Below, one piece after another: positions 1-12,521 of a stretch of DNA of 64,000 bases. Position 1 is the first letter of the stretch. The number at the start of each line of letters is the position of its first letter. Source of the stretch: Marisa cornuarietis (Eukaryota; Mollusca; Gastropoda; Architaenioglossa; Ampullariidae); assembly GCA_004794655.1 (NCBI GenBank), contig SMMW01000618.1, forward strand, positions 1,922,001 through 1,986,000, read 5' to 3'. Both the position numbers and the translations under genes were made by a program. A model generated the notes under the pieces. The model was not told where the DNA came from. It did no database searches and saw nothing but the letters and a program-made list of their open reading frames with translations.

Positions 1-142
1 GGGGCGCAAGCTGCTGAAAAGGGGGCCGCAAAGGCGGTCATTTTCTCATATCTCATATAGGTATTAGTGGCTAATGGGGGCGCGCGGACGTACCTTTATT
101 CGTCTGGGGGGGGCGTCACAAGTAAAAGGTTGAGAAACGCTG
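1..142. mobile_element. Terminal part of a hAT-like DNA transposon, cut by the window edge
   Basis: Read on the minus strand, the element starts at 142 with CAGCGTTTCTCAACCTTTTA and continues into G/C-homopolymer-rich sequence (GACGCCCCCC, CGCGCGCCCCC, GCGGCCCCC). Ends of the form CAGnGnTTCTCAACC followed by such blocks are typical of non-autonomous hAT elements in many animals. The other end lies outside the window. The eight bases after the terminus, CCCTAAGG, would be the predicted target-site duplication. No transposase is visible. The family assignment rests on remembered terminal similarity only. Confidence 0.5.
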
Positions 143-640
143 CCCTAAGGGTTTCACCAGCACGCATCATAAGCTCTTCTAGAGAGGAATCTTCGCGATG
201 AGGCCCCTGTTGTGATACTGTTGCAGTTTCTGTAACAGCTTGTGTTTTATATGAATGGGTTGTTAGTCCAAAGCGAAACCCCCAACCTGGAGGATCAGGG
301 TGCAACATTTTAGTCTGGCCTCTAGCCTGACAGACCTGTTTGGCTTGGTTGGACCTGCCAGGAGCACAAGGCTCCTGCCAAAGTAGCTCTGTGGATCGAC
401 AAGGCACACAAGCCACCATACCACTACAAGGTAACTTTCCCCCATTGGTGGTGGACAGGTTAAAACTAGCAACTTTTTTCATTAAAAGAACAAAATGACT
501 TGCTTTGTGACTTATAGGTTAACACTGAAATCCATGACACAAACGCACTCTCACCAACCCACCCAGCCTACCAAACCCCCTCCTCCCACATACACACATA
601 GTTACAAATTACAAAGCCAGATATCAATGATCAAGGAAAC
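143..640 (-). repeat. Repeat-derived sequence left of the last visible gas2 exon
   Basis: This stretch lies in the intron between the last visible gas2 exon and exons outside the window. A 128-codon minus-strand reading frame covers most of it and runs into the hAT terminus. It has no splice sites matching the gas2 phase and no domain I recognise. GC content is higher than the surrounding intron, and the text (CCTGTCCACC, repeated CAGG/CCTG words) resembles part of the unclassified repeat near 27.7-27.95 kb. I read it as an old repeat into which the hAT element inserted, not as an exon. Confidence 0.3.
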
Positions 641-644
641 AAAC

Positions 645-2971
645 CTCATCATGTAAGTCCATTTTTTTAGGTTTGGGTTTAACTTCTACTGGTACTTCCA
701 CTGGCTTTTCTGGCACTGTAATAATTTCCACTGGTTTAGGAATGAATGGAGGAGGTTCAAACTTCTTCTCTTCTTTTTCAATCTCTTTTTCCATTCGGAT
801 CAAATTTGGTGGATCTAAGCCATAGCGCCAACCAATGCGAGCCAGTTCCATTAAACAGTATATGATTGGTTTCTCTTCTCTATGTGCAACTGTGCAGAAA
901 AAATAATATAATCAATTGCTTTTGCAGATCTCATCACTTCTCTAATGCACTTTTTCTCTACTGTTTGACATTTGCTTTAAAAATTTTGCTCAAAAGTTAA
1001 ATTCAAATACTAAACTTTAATCAAGACTAGTTTTAGATTCATTTACAGTAACATTTTTTAAAATAACAATTAATGAGGTAATCTATTAAATAATTAAAAA
1101 AATGAAGGCAAACTGAAGAATGAAATTGCTTAAAATGAAAATGTTAACAAAAATTATTTTTAAGTGCAAAAACAATTATACATGTATAGACATGCAAGGG
1201 AGAAGCAACAAATACCTCTGTATTAGTGAAAAATAAATAATTTAAGAATACCCAAATCTTCCGAGTCAAACATTGTTTCATCAGTCATGCCATAAGCTCG
1301 GCACCAGCCTAGGAAGTTCGTAACATTGTCCCGTGCAAACCAGGTTCCTGACTTGGCTCGTTCATTGCACTTTAGTTTGTAATTTGGCAATGGCTAATCA
1401 GTTAGAAAATAAAACATGTATTTTGAAAATCTCTTAAGAAACAACAAATTCCACAACAACAAACACTTTTCAAGGACTATATTGCTGTTAATCTTGAACA
1501 CAGCTGAATAGATCAGCATAAAATGCTAAGAGCAGCAACTTCAAATAAATTGAGGTGTTTTGCTTGCTTATGCCAGTTTCTCAATAGTAATTTTATCACA
1601 AATTTTAGTCAAAAAGGCCAGAACTAATCATCATGAATCTGTACACTGCTCTATGTTCATATTAAATAAAACTGACAATATTTGACATCTGTGAGGCCAT
1701 ACTTTAAATATGTATGCAAGTCTTTGAGTTTTAAAGTCTCTTCTACGAGACAGTCATACAATGGACACTAAAAATATGCAGTAACATAAAGGTATGGTGC
1801 ATGATATTATCATATACTGAAGGACCAAAAAAAACCTACCTCTGTGAGTTTACCAAGACGTTCACATTCTTTGGCTTTTGTTTCAATGAGTTTAGAAAGT
1901 TTGCACAAGACTATTCCACTGTCTAGTACATCTAGAAATGTATTTGGAGTAATTTCCACCCCAACTGTGCGTGCTATCCATTCTGCAATATCCTCTTTGA
2001 TGGGCAGCAAATGGATGTCCTAACAGACACATAAAATACAAAAATATAATCATTATACTTATAAGATTTTCTTAAAAGAATAAAAATTCTCTAAAGATAT
2101 TACACAAAATTTAAAACAGGAGAATATGACATGAATGCAATCAGTCATATTTTTTCTGCCATGTTAGAATATAAAAGCCTAAGACTGTGCAGATAAATAA
2201 GTTAAGATGATAAAAGAATTTTAGAAAACTTGTACAGCAATCACAACAAATCGGAAGTTAAAATCATGCTTTTTGAGATTTAAACCAACTTGGTCTGTGA
2301 ACATCAGCTATGAAATGACTCAATCTCCTGTCTATCCTGTGTTAGTGTATAAACTTTACTAACACAACTTTAATAATACATACACATACGTCTTGCACAT
2401 GGACACACACAGGCAAATCCACATGCACAACGAAAGTAACTCACCTGCATTTCTGTAAGTTTACGAGCAATGTGATCTTCTTCTTGGACATCTCCATTTG
2501 ATGTAACACCATTAATGATACCCTGATTAGCTGGGTGTTCTGTGACATTTGCCATCCTGAGGCGCTCAGGTGTGTAACGCCAAGTGATCCTACCTCGACC
2601 AATGCCTACTACATTGCTTCTGGGTTCTGCAAAAAATATGCCTGTCTCATTATGAGTGAAAATATACATCAAAAATATTCAAGCACATGTAAAGCAACTT
2701 ATATGCATATTCTTGTTTGGTCAGCTGCACAATTGATATCCTTTTGCTGCTCACTCCAAACCTTTCATATTCTTCACTATGTAGATAGGCAAGTTGAAAG
2801 CAAACTCTGACTAGCCATGCTTCTTGTCTTGTGATTTAGGTGAACAAAAGCTGAATGTCACCTGCTGACTACATTAAAAACAAAAACCAATCTACCTTTT
2901 ATAAACATCAGCAAACTGCATTCTTTACCTTCATAGGAGAGCGGAAGGTATTTCAAGAAGGGATTATTCAT
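645..2971 (-). CDS. gas2: GAS2-like (growth arrest-specific 2) protein, CH-domain exons; 3' part outside window
   Basis: GAS2 proteins link actin to microtubules through an N-terminal calponin-homology (CH) domain and a C-terminal GAR domain. Five minus-strand coding exons are visible: 2929-2971, 2445-2626, 1840-2019, 1252-1393 and 645-889, together 264 codons. All junctions are GT-AG (donors GTAAAG, GTGAGT, GTAGGT, GTATTC, GTTTGT) and the phases join without a break. The CH domain spans about residues 80-190, with LLPIKEDIAEWI, GIVLCKLSKLIE, GTWFARDNVTNFLGWCR and YGLDPPNLIRMEKEIEKEE all in the order seen in the GAS2 family. A proline/valine/lysine-rich linker (PKPVEIITVPEKPVEVPVE) follows. 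The GAR domain should lie beyond position 1. The start ATG (2969-2971) opens with MNNPFLKYLPLSYE; an in-frame extension upstream is possible. The spliced N-terminal segment RMANVTEHPANQG is not conserved with anything I recall. The family is secure; the exact paralogue is not. Confidence 0.88.
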
Positions 2972-5900
2972 ATTGGACTGTAAGATGCTAATCTTTCTGC
3001 AGGTATCATCTAAGCCTCTAAGATTCCAGACACCACACAACATACGGCACGCAGATGGCACACAAATGTACTATGAACACCGTAATCTTTTTTGTGCCAT
3101 ACCATGCCATCACATCACACCACATTAGACCATCATAGTATCACTTTGTTCCAAACCTAACCTACTTATAAAGAAACCCTAAATCATCACAGTTGATATG
3201 CAAATGAGTAAGATCTATAGACGTTGAAGCATACAGGTCTTTGCATGACTGTCTGAAGTTATGTTTTTATTTTCAAGTGGTGGGGCACAAATCTCTATAC
3301 TCTTCCTTCCCTTTTTTATGAACCCAAATGTCTTCTCTTTTCTTTATTGTGTTGTTAAAAACATCTCTCTCACACACACGACCACACACATACCCCCCCC
3401 CCCAAAAAAAAGGAAGAGAAAATATGGCAAAAAGAAAAATTGTAGAATTATGGTGACTTTAACTTAATGGGACATAGTTCCTAAGCTGGTCAACTGAAAC
3501 TCTCATGTACCAGTCTTATGTTGCAAACTTGTGCATGACACTTTACAGAGAGGTGAACTTGGTTTTCCTTCTCCATGGGGGAGAATCCCTCCCACTTAAT
3601 GGCCGAACTTTTATGCTATTTTTAGTGTATACTCAATTGTGTATCCCAGCTCAGGTCAAGAGCTCTCTTTAGTACAGCAGTGGATAACTGTTCTTTGGCA
3701 TTTGTAAATGACCAACAACTTTTTTATTTGTTACATTCAAGAATGTTGTTAGCTTCTGATTTAACATATAACCTGAATTCTTAGATAACTCACCAGCAAA
3801 AATAAGCATGCAAGCACACACATGCACCTGCACGTGAGTAAAGACAAGTGTTGTGTTCCCTCTCTCTCTCACACATATATATATATATGTGCAAACACCC
3901 ACTCGCATGTACACCTGCATATGTACAAATTGTGGATCTTACAGTCGAAAACTGTGGAAAGATGGAATGCACTTGTGGGAGGTGACAAAGTAATCTAAGA
4001 AAACAAATAAAAAACATGGAAGCAAATAGTTGTGGGGACTCAATACCCTTCTGCCTGCTTATGGATCCTTCCTATGTGCAGTTTACACAGACTGTCTCTG
4101 TTATCTTTTTCCTGGAGACAGTCTGGAGTTAGCCACTTGTACTTGGCTGGTGTGCAGTATAGATATGAAGCTAGAAAGCCAGGCAATAAAGGGACTTCTT
4201 ACCAAGAGTTATAACAATATGCACCAATGATCTGAGGATAAACGCCATTTCTGGAGTTCTATTATTTCTGAAAAATTCTTTTAAAATTGGTTTTTTGCGT
4301 GCAACATCTGGTACATAACCAAAGTAGACACGATGATTTGTGAACGTCATGTGGTCTGGCATTTTGTGATTGTGTGATTCACTCACTGACATGAAGAAGG
4401 AAATTGATATTGGGAAACAGTACAGACAGGATGCTTCAAGAATGATGTTTAGTACAGACAGAATGGGATTATACTGCCATCTTATGTGACTATGACCTTG
4501 TAATTTCTCAACATAGGATTTTTCCACAAACTGTGAGTGTGACAGAAATGCCATTTTCACTTGCATCTACAGGCAAAAATGCATCCATTCCTGCACACAG
4601 GTCACAGATGTCAACATCTCTGCCAGCCATCTTGTTTCACCAAATGCATCATGCTGTGATGATTAGGTAGGTTCACTAATCTCTATTTAGTCTTGAAACT
4701 TTTAGGGATGATTAGGTGACAGTTATGTGACCAGCAGTATGCAAACGGCTTGGAAGAGTCTGGGTTTCAACAGGTGCATGTTTTTTTTTAAACCCGTCAG
4801 AAGCTAATGATACATCAAGGTAAGGCCGGTTAAACCATGTTCTGCACAAGATCACATATCACATCCAAACATAAACTACATGAGCTAGAGGTGAAAGCCA
4901 TGATCCTTACTGTCTTTACCATAGGGCCACCACAGGTATCAGTGGTTTCCAATGAAAATATTTTTACTAGAAAAAATATCTGCATCTGGTCTAAAGAATA
5001 CAACATAATAAAGAATTAGGAATATATAGTGCCATGGTCATTCTAAATATTTTAATGTTCTTACTGTAATGCCAGTTCTTTTTTCTGTACATAGCAGTGT
5101 GTATATAATGTTGATTAAGCATAGTTTTCAAATTCAATCCTGAATTCTGCTTAGATGCCATCACTAACCCTAAGGCAAAATTTACAAAAGCAAAGAGTTA
5201 TGCTGTCTGAAGAATAATCAGTGTTAAAGTGGTGCACTAGGCATTGCACAGTACTTCACTACATTCCTTAAGTATGAGACTCACAGCTTCTCGAGAAGAA
5301 AATCCATTCATGAGAACATTTCTAATTTGCTTGTGCTTAGTTGTTGCTAAACAGCCGTAAGTCCTCCAGTAGGTGGCTATGCAAAATCCAAGCTTTGGGT
5401 CCCTGAATACTTCAAGGGTAGACAAATGCCAATGGTGTTTATCTACTCCCAGAATGTTTTGTGATAAAGTAGCAAGAAGTAAGGCAAGCCCTTTCTTGTC
5501 CCCAGATTAGCTTTCTTTACCTTATCACAACTGGTTTTACAACCAATAATCAGTCTCAAAAACAAGGCTGTGAAATACTTTTGCCAAACCTTCTTCAATT
5601 ATTAATGGCTTAAAAAAAGAGTTGTTTAGAAGGGACCTAACTACTATGCCATGTATGAACCACCAAGATCTGAAAATAGTCTGAAGTTTGTGACTTTCAT
5701 TGATGAATTTTCTTTATGTTTATTTTATGCATGTCAATTTGGCCATTAAATTTATGCTAAGCCTTCATCACAATCTCAGAATATGAGTAAACACATTCAC
5801 CGGATGTCTGAAAATGATACCAAGCAGTAACATATATATATATATATATGTTTGGCCATAAAAATGACTAGATTTACCTTAGAAAAACTGCATAGCTTTA

Positions 5901-6220
5901 CCATATTCATATGTCTTTGAATAAATCTGGTTGTGAAATCTGCTTGCTATAATAAAACTAACCTAGAATCCTTCAAATGTGTCAGTGATAGCATATAAAA
6001 ATAGCATAAATAAATTTCTACATAGGGTGGTAAACTCAATGTGCTTCACAAAAAAGAATGACAGAAAAGACAATACATGCAAGAATTAAGATATGACATG
6101 ACAGTCATATAGAACTTCCTGTCAATCTTCCTAATTATCAATACATTATACACACTTATCAAAATTATTTCATTAAAATTCATTATTCAAAACAATGTGG
6201 TTGCTTGGTTGGTTAATTTA
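2972..6220. other. AT-rich noncoding DNA upstream of the first visible gas2 coding exon
   Basis: This should hold 5' untranslated exons, introns or the promoter of the minus-strand gas2 gene. It contains short A, CA, TA and CT runs (about 3361-3420, 3865-3890, 5830-5850). A 131-codon minus-strand frame at 4171-4566 and a 62-codon one at 5237-5425 read less like low-complexity noise than the others, but neither shows a known domain or convincing splice junctions. No promoter element could be fixed. Confidence 0.4.
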
Positions 6221-6224
6221 GTCA

Positions 6225-6342
6225 GAAACTGCTTCCACCTTGAGGGGAGAGAGAGTGGCGGAGGAAACTGGGGTACCTGGAGAAAACCCCCTACACTCAG
6301 CCCTGCAAACAGGGTCACAAACAGAGAGTGGCCTGAGACCAC
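6225..6342 (+). repeat. Partial SINE-like repeat with GGAGGAAAC-type conserved core
   Basis: The segment contains GGAGGAAACTGGGGTACCTG followed by GAGAAAACCCCC and then a GCCCTGCAAACAGGGTCACA tail. The GGAGGAAACnGGnGTACCnGGAGAAAACCC core is a short sequence that recurs in dispersed repeats of many aquatic invertebrates and vertebrates. Its 3' part (AACAGGGTCACAAACAGAGA) matches the start of the repeat at 9083-9207 (AACAGGTGTCGCAAACAGAG), so the two look like different pieces of one family. Assignment comes from memory of the core motif and from the internal match. Confidence 0.55.
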
Positions 6343-8079
6343 AATTTCTAATTTTACTGCTTTTATATGTGAAAAATTAATAGTCATATATGGTTATTTC
6401 TTTGACCGGTGATGATATTGTCAGAAAACCATTCTGCATCTAAATGAAATATTTATAGAAGGCAACACAAAGCTTTAATATTTATTAATTTCTAGAAATA
6501 AACCTAAGCAAAGTTCAGAAAACCAAGCTTATAGCATCGAGCCATTTGTCTCCCCTGTTCTGTACATAATAAAGGACATTCAATTTTGTTTAGAGCTGTT
6601 TGTCCTGCTGTGCTATCTGTACCAGCATCCTCTGATTAATAGACCAAACCAGAAAATGAATGCTTTGACTGAGGACTCTAAATTCTTAAGTATGCATGTT
6701 CACATCCGTGCACACACATATATATATATATATGTAGAGAGAGCACAAAAGACATAGAGAGAGAGAGAGACAGAGAAACTTGAAAGTTGTAAAATGTGTC
6801 CAAAGCATGTAGTCTAAAATTATCATTTCAATGGTTTCAACATTACTGTCTGAATATACATTACAGATCAAGACCCATTAGTGTTAATAAAAAAATGTAT
6901 TATATTTATAATATAGACAAATATCTAGTTCATTTTTCAGGTACTCTTTCACTTCTTGAAAGCCATAGCCAAATGCTGCTCCAATAGCTTTATCACACTG
7001 GCTGTAAGATATAAAAAAAATTAAATCTAAGTAAATTCCTTTTATGTTGGTATTTAAATTTTTATGTGTGTGTGAGGGGTGTGGGGGTGTGAATGTAAGG
7101 TGCATTTTCAGTGGGTTTATATGCCCTTCGGTGTTTCATTTAAAAAAAAGCTTTATAAATAAATTAAGAGCTTGGCACTTCTACTATACTTTGTCTTGTC
7201 AAAATATTAAAAAACAAAAAACAAAAACCCCCACCAACAAACCTGTAGAAGCGAGGCCAGTTTGTTTAAAAGGGACTATTAAGAGCTCGAAACGAAACAG
7301 CAAAAGTTCGTAATATATCCTTAAGTTTTAGCACGGGTCTATGTAGGTCTGTATTTTTTTTTTCTTGCTACACCTGCCGGGGTTAAAAAAAGGGGGGGGG
7401 GAATCGGAGACCTGAAGTAGTGACTTCAAATTTTTCTAGCAATTCTGTTATTTTCTCATTTTGTGGCACGCCTTTAACACACCGTTCTCTAATTATATAA
7501 TGGTGTCAGTTTAACAGGAAGCCTGGTGTTAAACACTGTTATCTAATTTATAAACACAAGTTCAGAAGGAAAACTGCAGCCGTGCGATCAAAGAGGTACG
7601 ATCGACATGCTGGCAGAACAGGGGACAATACTCGAGTCTCGCAACGAGACGTAGAATTCGGTTACGTTGAAGACTTAAAAGCAACAAGCCAAACATTTCC
7701 TCTTTGAATCGTAGTCTTACGACGGTTGTCGATATCTGTAGATGATATTTCATGATATATACTGTTCTCATACCTGACAGCTGGAGAAACAGCAGTCACA
7801 CCTAGTTACAGGCAAGTCGCGTTCATCAACAAACGAATAAACGCTTTGTAAAGATGTCTCCGATTGGTTGACCTAAAGTACGTGACCAACGAAAACACGT
7901 TTTATTCTGATCTTGCTTTCGGACAACAGACAAATGATAGCAAATGATACAAACATCACATTTAAAAAAAAAACAGCGCGGCAAGAAAATCATAAACAAA
8001 CAAAAACAGGAAATACCCCATAGCTGTGGCGAAGGAACCAGTGGGGCAGCCGCCCCGTCAAAAAAGATACTAAAGGGAT
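6343..8079. other. Noncoding stretch with microsatellites and one weak exon candidate
   Basis: It contains (TA)n at about 6718-6733, (GA)n near 6758-6772, a GT-rich tract near 7060-7100 and A/G homopolymers near 7380-7400. On the minus strand, sequence just below 7010 follows a TTTTTTATATCTTACAG acceptor-like string and is open over about 28 residues (reading AIGAAFGYGFQEVKEYLKNE). The downstream donor is poor, so it is recorded only as a possibility. Nothing else interpretable was found. Confidence 0.3.
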
Positions 8080-8275
8080 CAGTCAGTCAGTCGATCGTCC
8101 CTTGCGTCGGTCTTCAGCTGGTAGTTGTACATGTCCTTGCAGTACTCTGTCCATCGGTTGAGTACAGCATTGCCTTCTGTGAGAAGGTGACCATTACTGT
8201 CTTCGATGACTGAGATCTTCTGCTGGTCTGCCTTAGTGAGGGTCTTTAGAAGTCGGTAGGCCTTTTTGCTGAAGG
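8080..8275 (-). mobile_element. LINE ORF2 fragment (RTE-like)
   Basis: The minus strand encodes KKAYRLLKTLTKADQQK, then LLTEGNAVLNRWTEYCKDMY and YNYQL. This is the segment between the endonuclease and reverse-transcriptase domains of RTE-like non-LTR retrotransposons, where LTE-x-x-A-x-L-x-R-W-x-E-Y is characteristic. Only about 65 residues remain, with no flanking endonuclease or polymerase, so it is a dead 5'-truncated or deleted copy. The clade is inferred from remembered family sequence. Confidence 0.75.
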
Positions 8276-8429
8276 GGAAAAATATCCTAATTTTGCCCCC
8301 ACTGTGGCCCAAAATGCGCTTGAGATATATGTGAGCCTTCAAAAAGTACAAAAAAGGTAAAGGAACATGCAGAGAGACAATTTAAACGACAAATCTTTAT
8401 TTAGGAGGGCAACAGAATAAGCTTAAGTT

Positions 8430-8480
8430 ATGCTTTGTACATCTAGCCCTTGATCTTAAAAAAGAAAACACTACTTCGAA
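8430..8480 (+). repeat. Dispersed repeat piece with TACATCTAGCCC core, copy 1
   Basis: TACATCTAGCCCTTGATCTT followed by an A-rich stretch and ACTACTT matches 24118-24190 and, over the core only, 35880-35898. In copies 2 and 3 a T-run precedes the core. This looks like the end of one retroelement family, of unknown class. Confidence 0.45.
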
Positions 8481-8712
8481 ACAAATTAATAATATAGACA
8501 GGGTTTGTTTGTTTTGTTATGTTTGTTTGGGGTTTTTTTGGCACACTGACTCGCAAACCTTGAATATGATTAAATTAATATGGTTATAAAGTTTATCTTA
8601 TTCTGAATATTACATAATTTATTGTGACTGAGATAAACGGATGATTTATTTTTAAATGAGTTTTGCTTCTTGTTAAATGTTGTGAAAATGTTGTGATGCT
8701 ACCACCGTGTAC

Positions 8713-8714
<2 letters not shown>

Positions 8715-8769
<55 letters not shown>
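8715..8769 (+). repeat. (GT)n microsatellite
   Basis: About 26 uninterrupted GT units run from roughly 8717 to 8769. Long open frames of Val-Cys on one strand and Thr-His on the other are artefacts of this repeat. Confidence 0.97.
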
Positions 8770-8770
<1 letters not shown>

Positions 8771-8820
8771 ATGGCTGCACTCACGCATATACATCCTCCT
8801 TTTTTTCCGTACTGTGCGAG

Positions 8821-8885
8821 TCGTTCATTGTCAGCATGAAGTTTGCCCCCGCCCCCCAAAGCCGAGCGTCTTCCTACGCCACTGC
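8821..8885 (-). mobile_element. hAT-like MITE, copy 3, truncated, reverse orientation
   Basis: The plus strand ends TTCCTACGCCACTG, the same terminal inverted repeat as the copies at 51529-51664 and 57954-58083. The internal CGTTCATTGTCAGCATGAAG matches the reverse complement of their central part (CTGACAGTGAACnACGTTC). The half nearer the GT microsatellite is missing. Confidence 0.7.
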
Positions 8886-9082
8886 TTAATCACAAATTAT
8901 GCAGAACCAAGAAGGAAAAATAGGGATATGATATGAGTCCGCCCAAGGACGAAGGATCACTATACAGAGATTTGTCTTTGCCTCTTTGGTCTAGCATGCG
9001 TGATAGTAGAGACGGAGGGAGGTGAATTATAATTGGTGCTTAACAATCCAGCAAATAAAGCTATATATCAGGGCAAAACATT

Positions 9083-9207
9083 CGGACCTTTGAACAGGTG
9101 TCGCAAACAGAGAAAGAACGGCATGCCCGAGACAAGATCTGAACCAAGGATAGCTAGTCCTTGCTGTATTGGTGACAGGCGCCAACCCTTGCGGCCCAGG
9201 AAAGCCC
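9083..9207 (-). repeat. tRNA-like half of a SINE-like repeat
   Basis: Read on the minus strand it starts GGGCTTTCCTGGGCCGCAAG, continues GGGTTGGCGCCTGTCACC and has a B-box-like GGTTCAGATCTTG about 60 bases on, giving a degenerate tRNA-derived head. The plus-strand beginning (AACAGGTGTCGCAAACAGAG) overlaps the end of the repeat at 6225-6342, so together they outline one family with a tRNA-like end and a GGAGGAAAC core. It is decayed and not a functional tRNA gene. Confidence 0.6.
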
Positions 9208-9229
9208 ATCATGCTGGTAGCGATCGAAG

Positions 9230-12200
9230 CCCTTGTAGAAGTGGAATAAATGTGACATACGGTATTACGTGCGTCACTCAACCAACGGCAATGCTCGATA
9301 TAAGATCGTTTACTACAAATCTCATTTTCGACTCCCAGTGTAGAACGGAGATTTAGCCATAGACTACGAACATGGATCGCGTACGCCTCTATTTTTAGGC
9401 TTTAATGAGTGGCTGCAAAATAACATACACTGCAGGAAAAAACATTTGTTCATGGCTAATCCAAAAACCTGACATGCAGGAATATGGATCTAAATGCTTA
9501 ATTCGTTGGCGATTGAAGCCATGCGGGAATACAAGACCTGACCACGCTCACCAGCACATTTACTGAGCCATCCAGCCACACGCACGCATGCACACACCGT
9601 GCGCACCTGTTCGCATATTTACCTTCTCTACTACATGGCAAAGGGATCGATGAATAAGTTCTGCTGAGGAGGAGGATGTGGAGTGACATAAACGCAGACG
9701 AGAGTGGAGATCTATAGCTACATTATTATTACTATAGACGAGAACGAAGATCTTAGCGAAGAGTGGTATTAGTATCAATAAGAGGAAAGAACTCAAGGGA
9801 CTGTCAATCGTTGAAAGGCAGCTATATTTAGTTAAAAACTATAGACACAGAAAGAGCTGAGAAGAATCCAGATACTCTTCGTACCGACTTGCGCGCGTGC
9901 ACACTCACTCACTCACTCACTCACTCAGACTTTCAGAAAACAGGTCTCAAACAGGATGGCAGAGAGCGTAGGACAACTCCAACAGCTTTATAGAAAGTAT
10001 TTATTTAAGAACCTCCGATCTTTTTACGTTCACGGAGCAAGTCACACTCACTTCCTTTGGCATTTAAGGCAGTAGGGTGCATCCAAATCACCTTTATATC
10101 TGGGGTGGAGTAACGGCACCTTAACCTGCACCATAGATCTGCGCTGAGCCTTTGGCACTGTGATGTTTTTAGACTGAGGTCTGGCAGCATAACGAAAGCA
10201 TTTTCTCACCTGGCGCACACCTGCGCGATGATGCAGTGTGTTGGTTATATATATTTTCTTTGATGGCGTTTTCGAGTGTACGGTAGACTCTCCATATATA
10301 TATATATATATACATAAAATTAAAACAAAAAAATTGTTAGAGTTTATCCCAGCAACAAACTTAGCTGAAAAAGAGTACTAAAAGGTTTTTAAACAAAAAG
10401 AAGCAGGCTTTCGTGAACAGGGAAGCACTGAAGGCATCTCAGAAATAACATAAAAGTACCACGAAGGAGGGAAAGGAGAAATAAAAACAGAATATTCAAG
10501 AGCAAAATGTGAAAAAAAAATCTGGGAGGGAATAAAACTGTTGAGTGGGCACTGGGGCAAACAAGGTAGTAAACCTGATCAAAACTCAGAGAACAAGGAG
10601 TCTACAGAAAAACTGAATACATTCTCTTCTCGTCTCGACTGCCACAACACAAGCTGAGGGCGGATCTTAATAATGCTCTAAAAGAGAAAGGGGAGAGGAG
10701 GTTTGTAATGAGATTACAGAGGAGGAGGAGCGCCGACAGCTTCATAAGGTGCACCCTCAGCAGGCAGCCTGTCTTGACAGTTAACGCCCTCTAACTTAAG
10801 GTCCTGATCTGACCAACTAACCTAAATAATAAATATTACTTTTAACGTCTCTTTTTTATAATTCTGTCCCATTACTCTGAAAAACGTCCTGTATTGTGCC
10901 AGTGCCAAAGAAAAGTCCTGCGCGAGAATTAAACGACTTAATTCTTGTTGCTTTAATCTCTGCTGGGAATATGAAAGTTTTTAAAAGCTTGTTCTTAGGC
11001 ACTTACAGGTCCTAGTTTAGGGCTTTTTAGAGCCTACACAGTTTGTCCATAGACTTAAACTCAGTGTAGAAGACACTGTTTTATATGTCTCAAATAGAAT
11101 TTATTCGCTTCTGGTGCACCCGAACACCTGTATTCGCTTAATGGTTTTTTTTTTTTTTTTACTTTTCCAGTGCTTTTAATGCAATGCAGTGCCATTTGCT
11201 TCTTCAGAAACTAATTTTGATGAATATTAATGCCAGAACTTTTTGTAGATTCTAGATTACCTGACTTATATAACTCAATTTATTCATATCTCCAGTGATG
11301 TTATTTCTGATATTCTGTACACAAATACCGGCGCTCCTCAGAGGACTGTACTCTCTGATTTTCTGTTACTAAGTGAACGCATCTCAAATTACAATGTGTA
11401 TTATTGTTAATAAAATATAAACACATTTCAAATGTGCGCTTGTCTAAAACAAACTCCTGTAATTTTTCTTATTTGATAGATGGTTAATTTCAAGCATTGC
11501 ATTTTTATTTTATAGTTACAACTGGCTGCTAATAATGACTTTTTTACCATTAAAATATAACAATAGTTTGCAACATGTTTATTGATGTAAAAACTTATTT
11601 CGTCCTCATTTAGCTGCATGCAAAATTTACTACTTACTTAGTGACACTCGCACGTGTTCCCGTGTAAGCTCTTCATACATTTATCACCCTTATTTCCTTT
11701 TTTTTAGCTGTTTTGATCAAGCACACCAATGGTGCCCTCACACTGTCAGTTGTTTTTAGCATTGTGGTGGATAAGGATACGATTGATGATGTGTTTGTGA
11801 CTATCACACTATGTTACTTGTAGACCAGACGGTGTAGAAACTGTCAATTTTGTATATCTGCAGTTGTAGTTGGTTTTAACAGCTCGTGCTTTTGTATAGT
11901 CGGCATTGCTGTAAGAAAAAGATCTCTTCGTTTTACGGAAAGTCTGAAACTTGCTTGTATTGTACAAGTGACTAGATACAGTCAATTTTGAAATGTTTTG
12001 AGAAAATTCTTGAGTGGGGTGTGGGGACGAAGTTTGCGTGGTACATTTGAACAAAGCAGAAATCTGTATATACACATCTCTGAACAAAGTTAATCCACTT
12101 ACTTGTTGCCATTATCTTTAGGATTTCTTTAATGAGTACAAACTATCTCCGAGTGTCGAAAAGAACATTTTGCAACAGCACATTGTGTTCTGATCAGTTT

Positions 12201-12519
12201 TCTTTTACCGAGGATTGCATTTTTTCTCTTTGAATTAAGCTCATGCAGACTACGCTATTTTTAGTACTTCCCTTTCGTCACTTTTTGTTTTCTCGACAAA
12301 TCCAGGTGTGCTTAAGAGAAAAATATTAATATAAAATCTCTAATGCCTCTTTGTCATAAAATACCATCAGATTATGTTTTTTGTGATACCTTATGCTCTG
12401 TTTCCAGATATTTTTGCTGAGCAATCGGGTTAGCCTTTAAATGTGCGCTTAGAACGATCCCAAATCTTTTACATTTCTGTTATTTGCAACACCATAACTT
12501 TCGGTCTTCTCTGCTGAGG
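9230..12519. other. Noncoding stretch, low-complexity patches only
   Basis: It contains (ACTC)n at about 9901-9927, (TA)n near 10294-10312 and a T16 run near 11145. No frame has coding character, recognisable domains or good paired splice sites. The 10005-10190 minus-strand frame was examined and gives no family match. Confidence 0.4.
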
Positions 12520-12521
12520 CG

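Noticed and set aside
4171..4566. 131-codon minus-strand frame as a separate gene
   Set aside because: No recognised domain, no splice partners; could be an old repeat, but unsupported.
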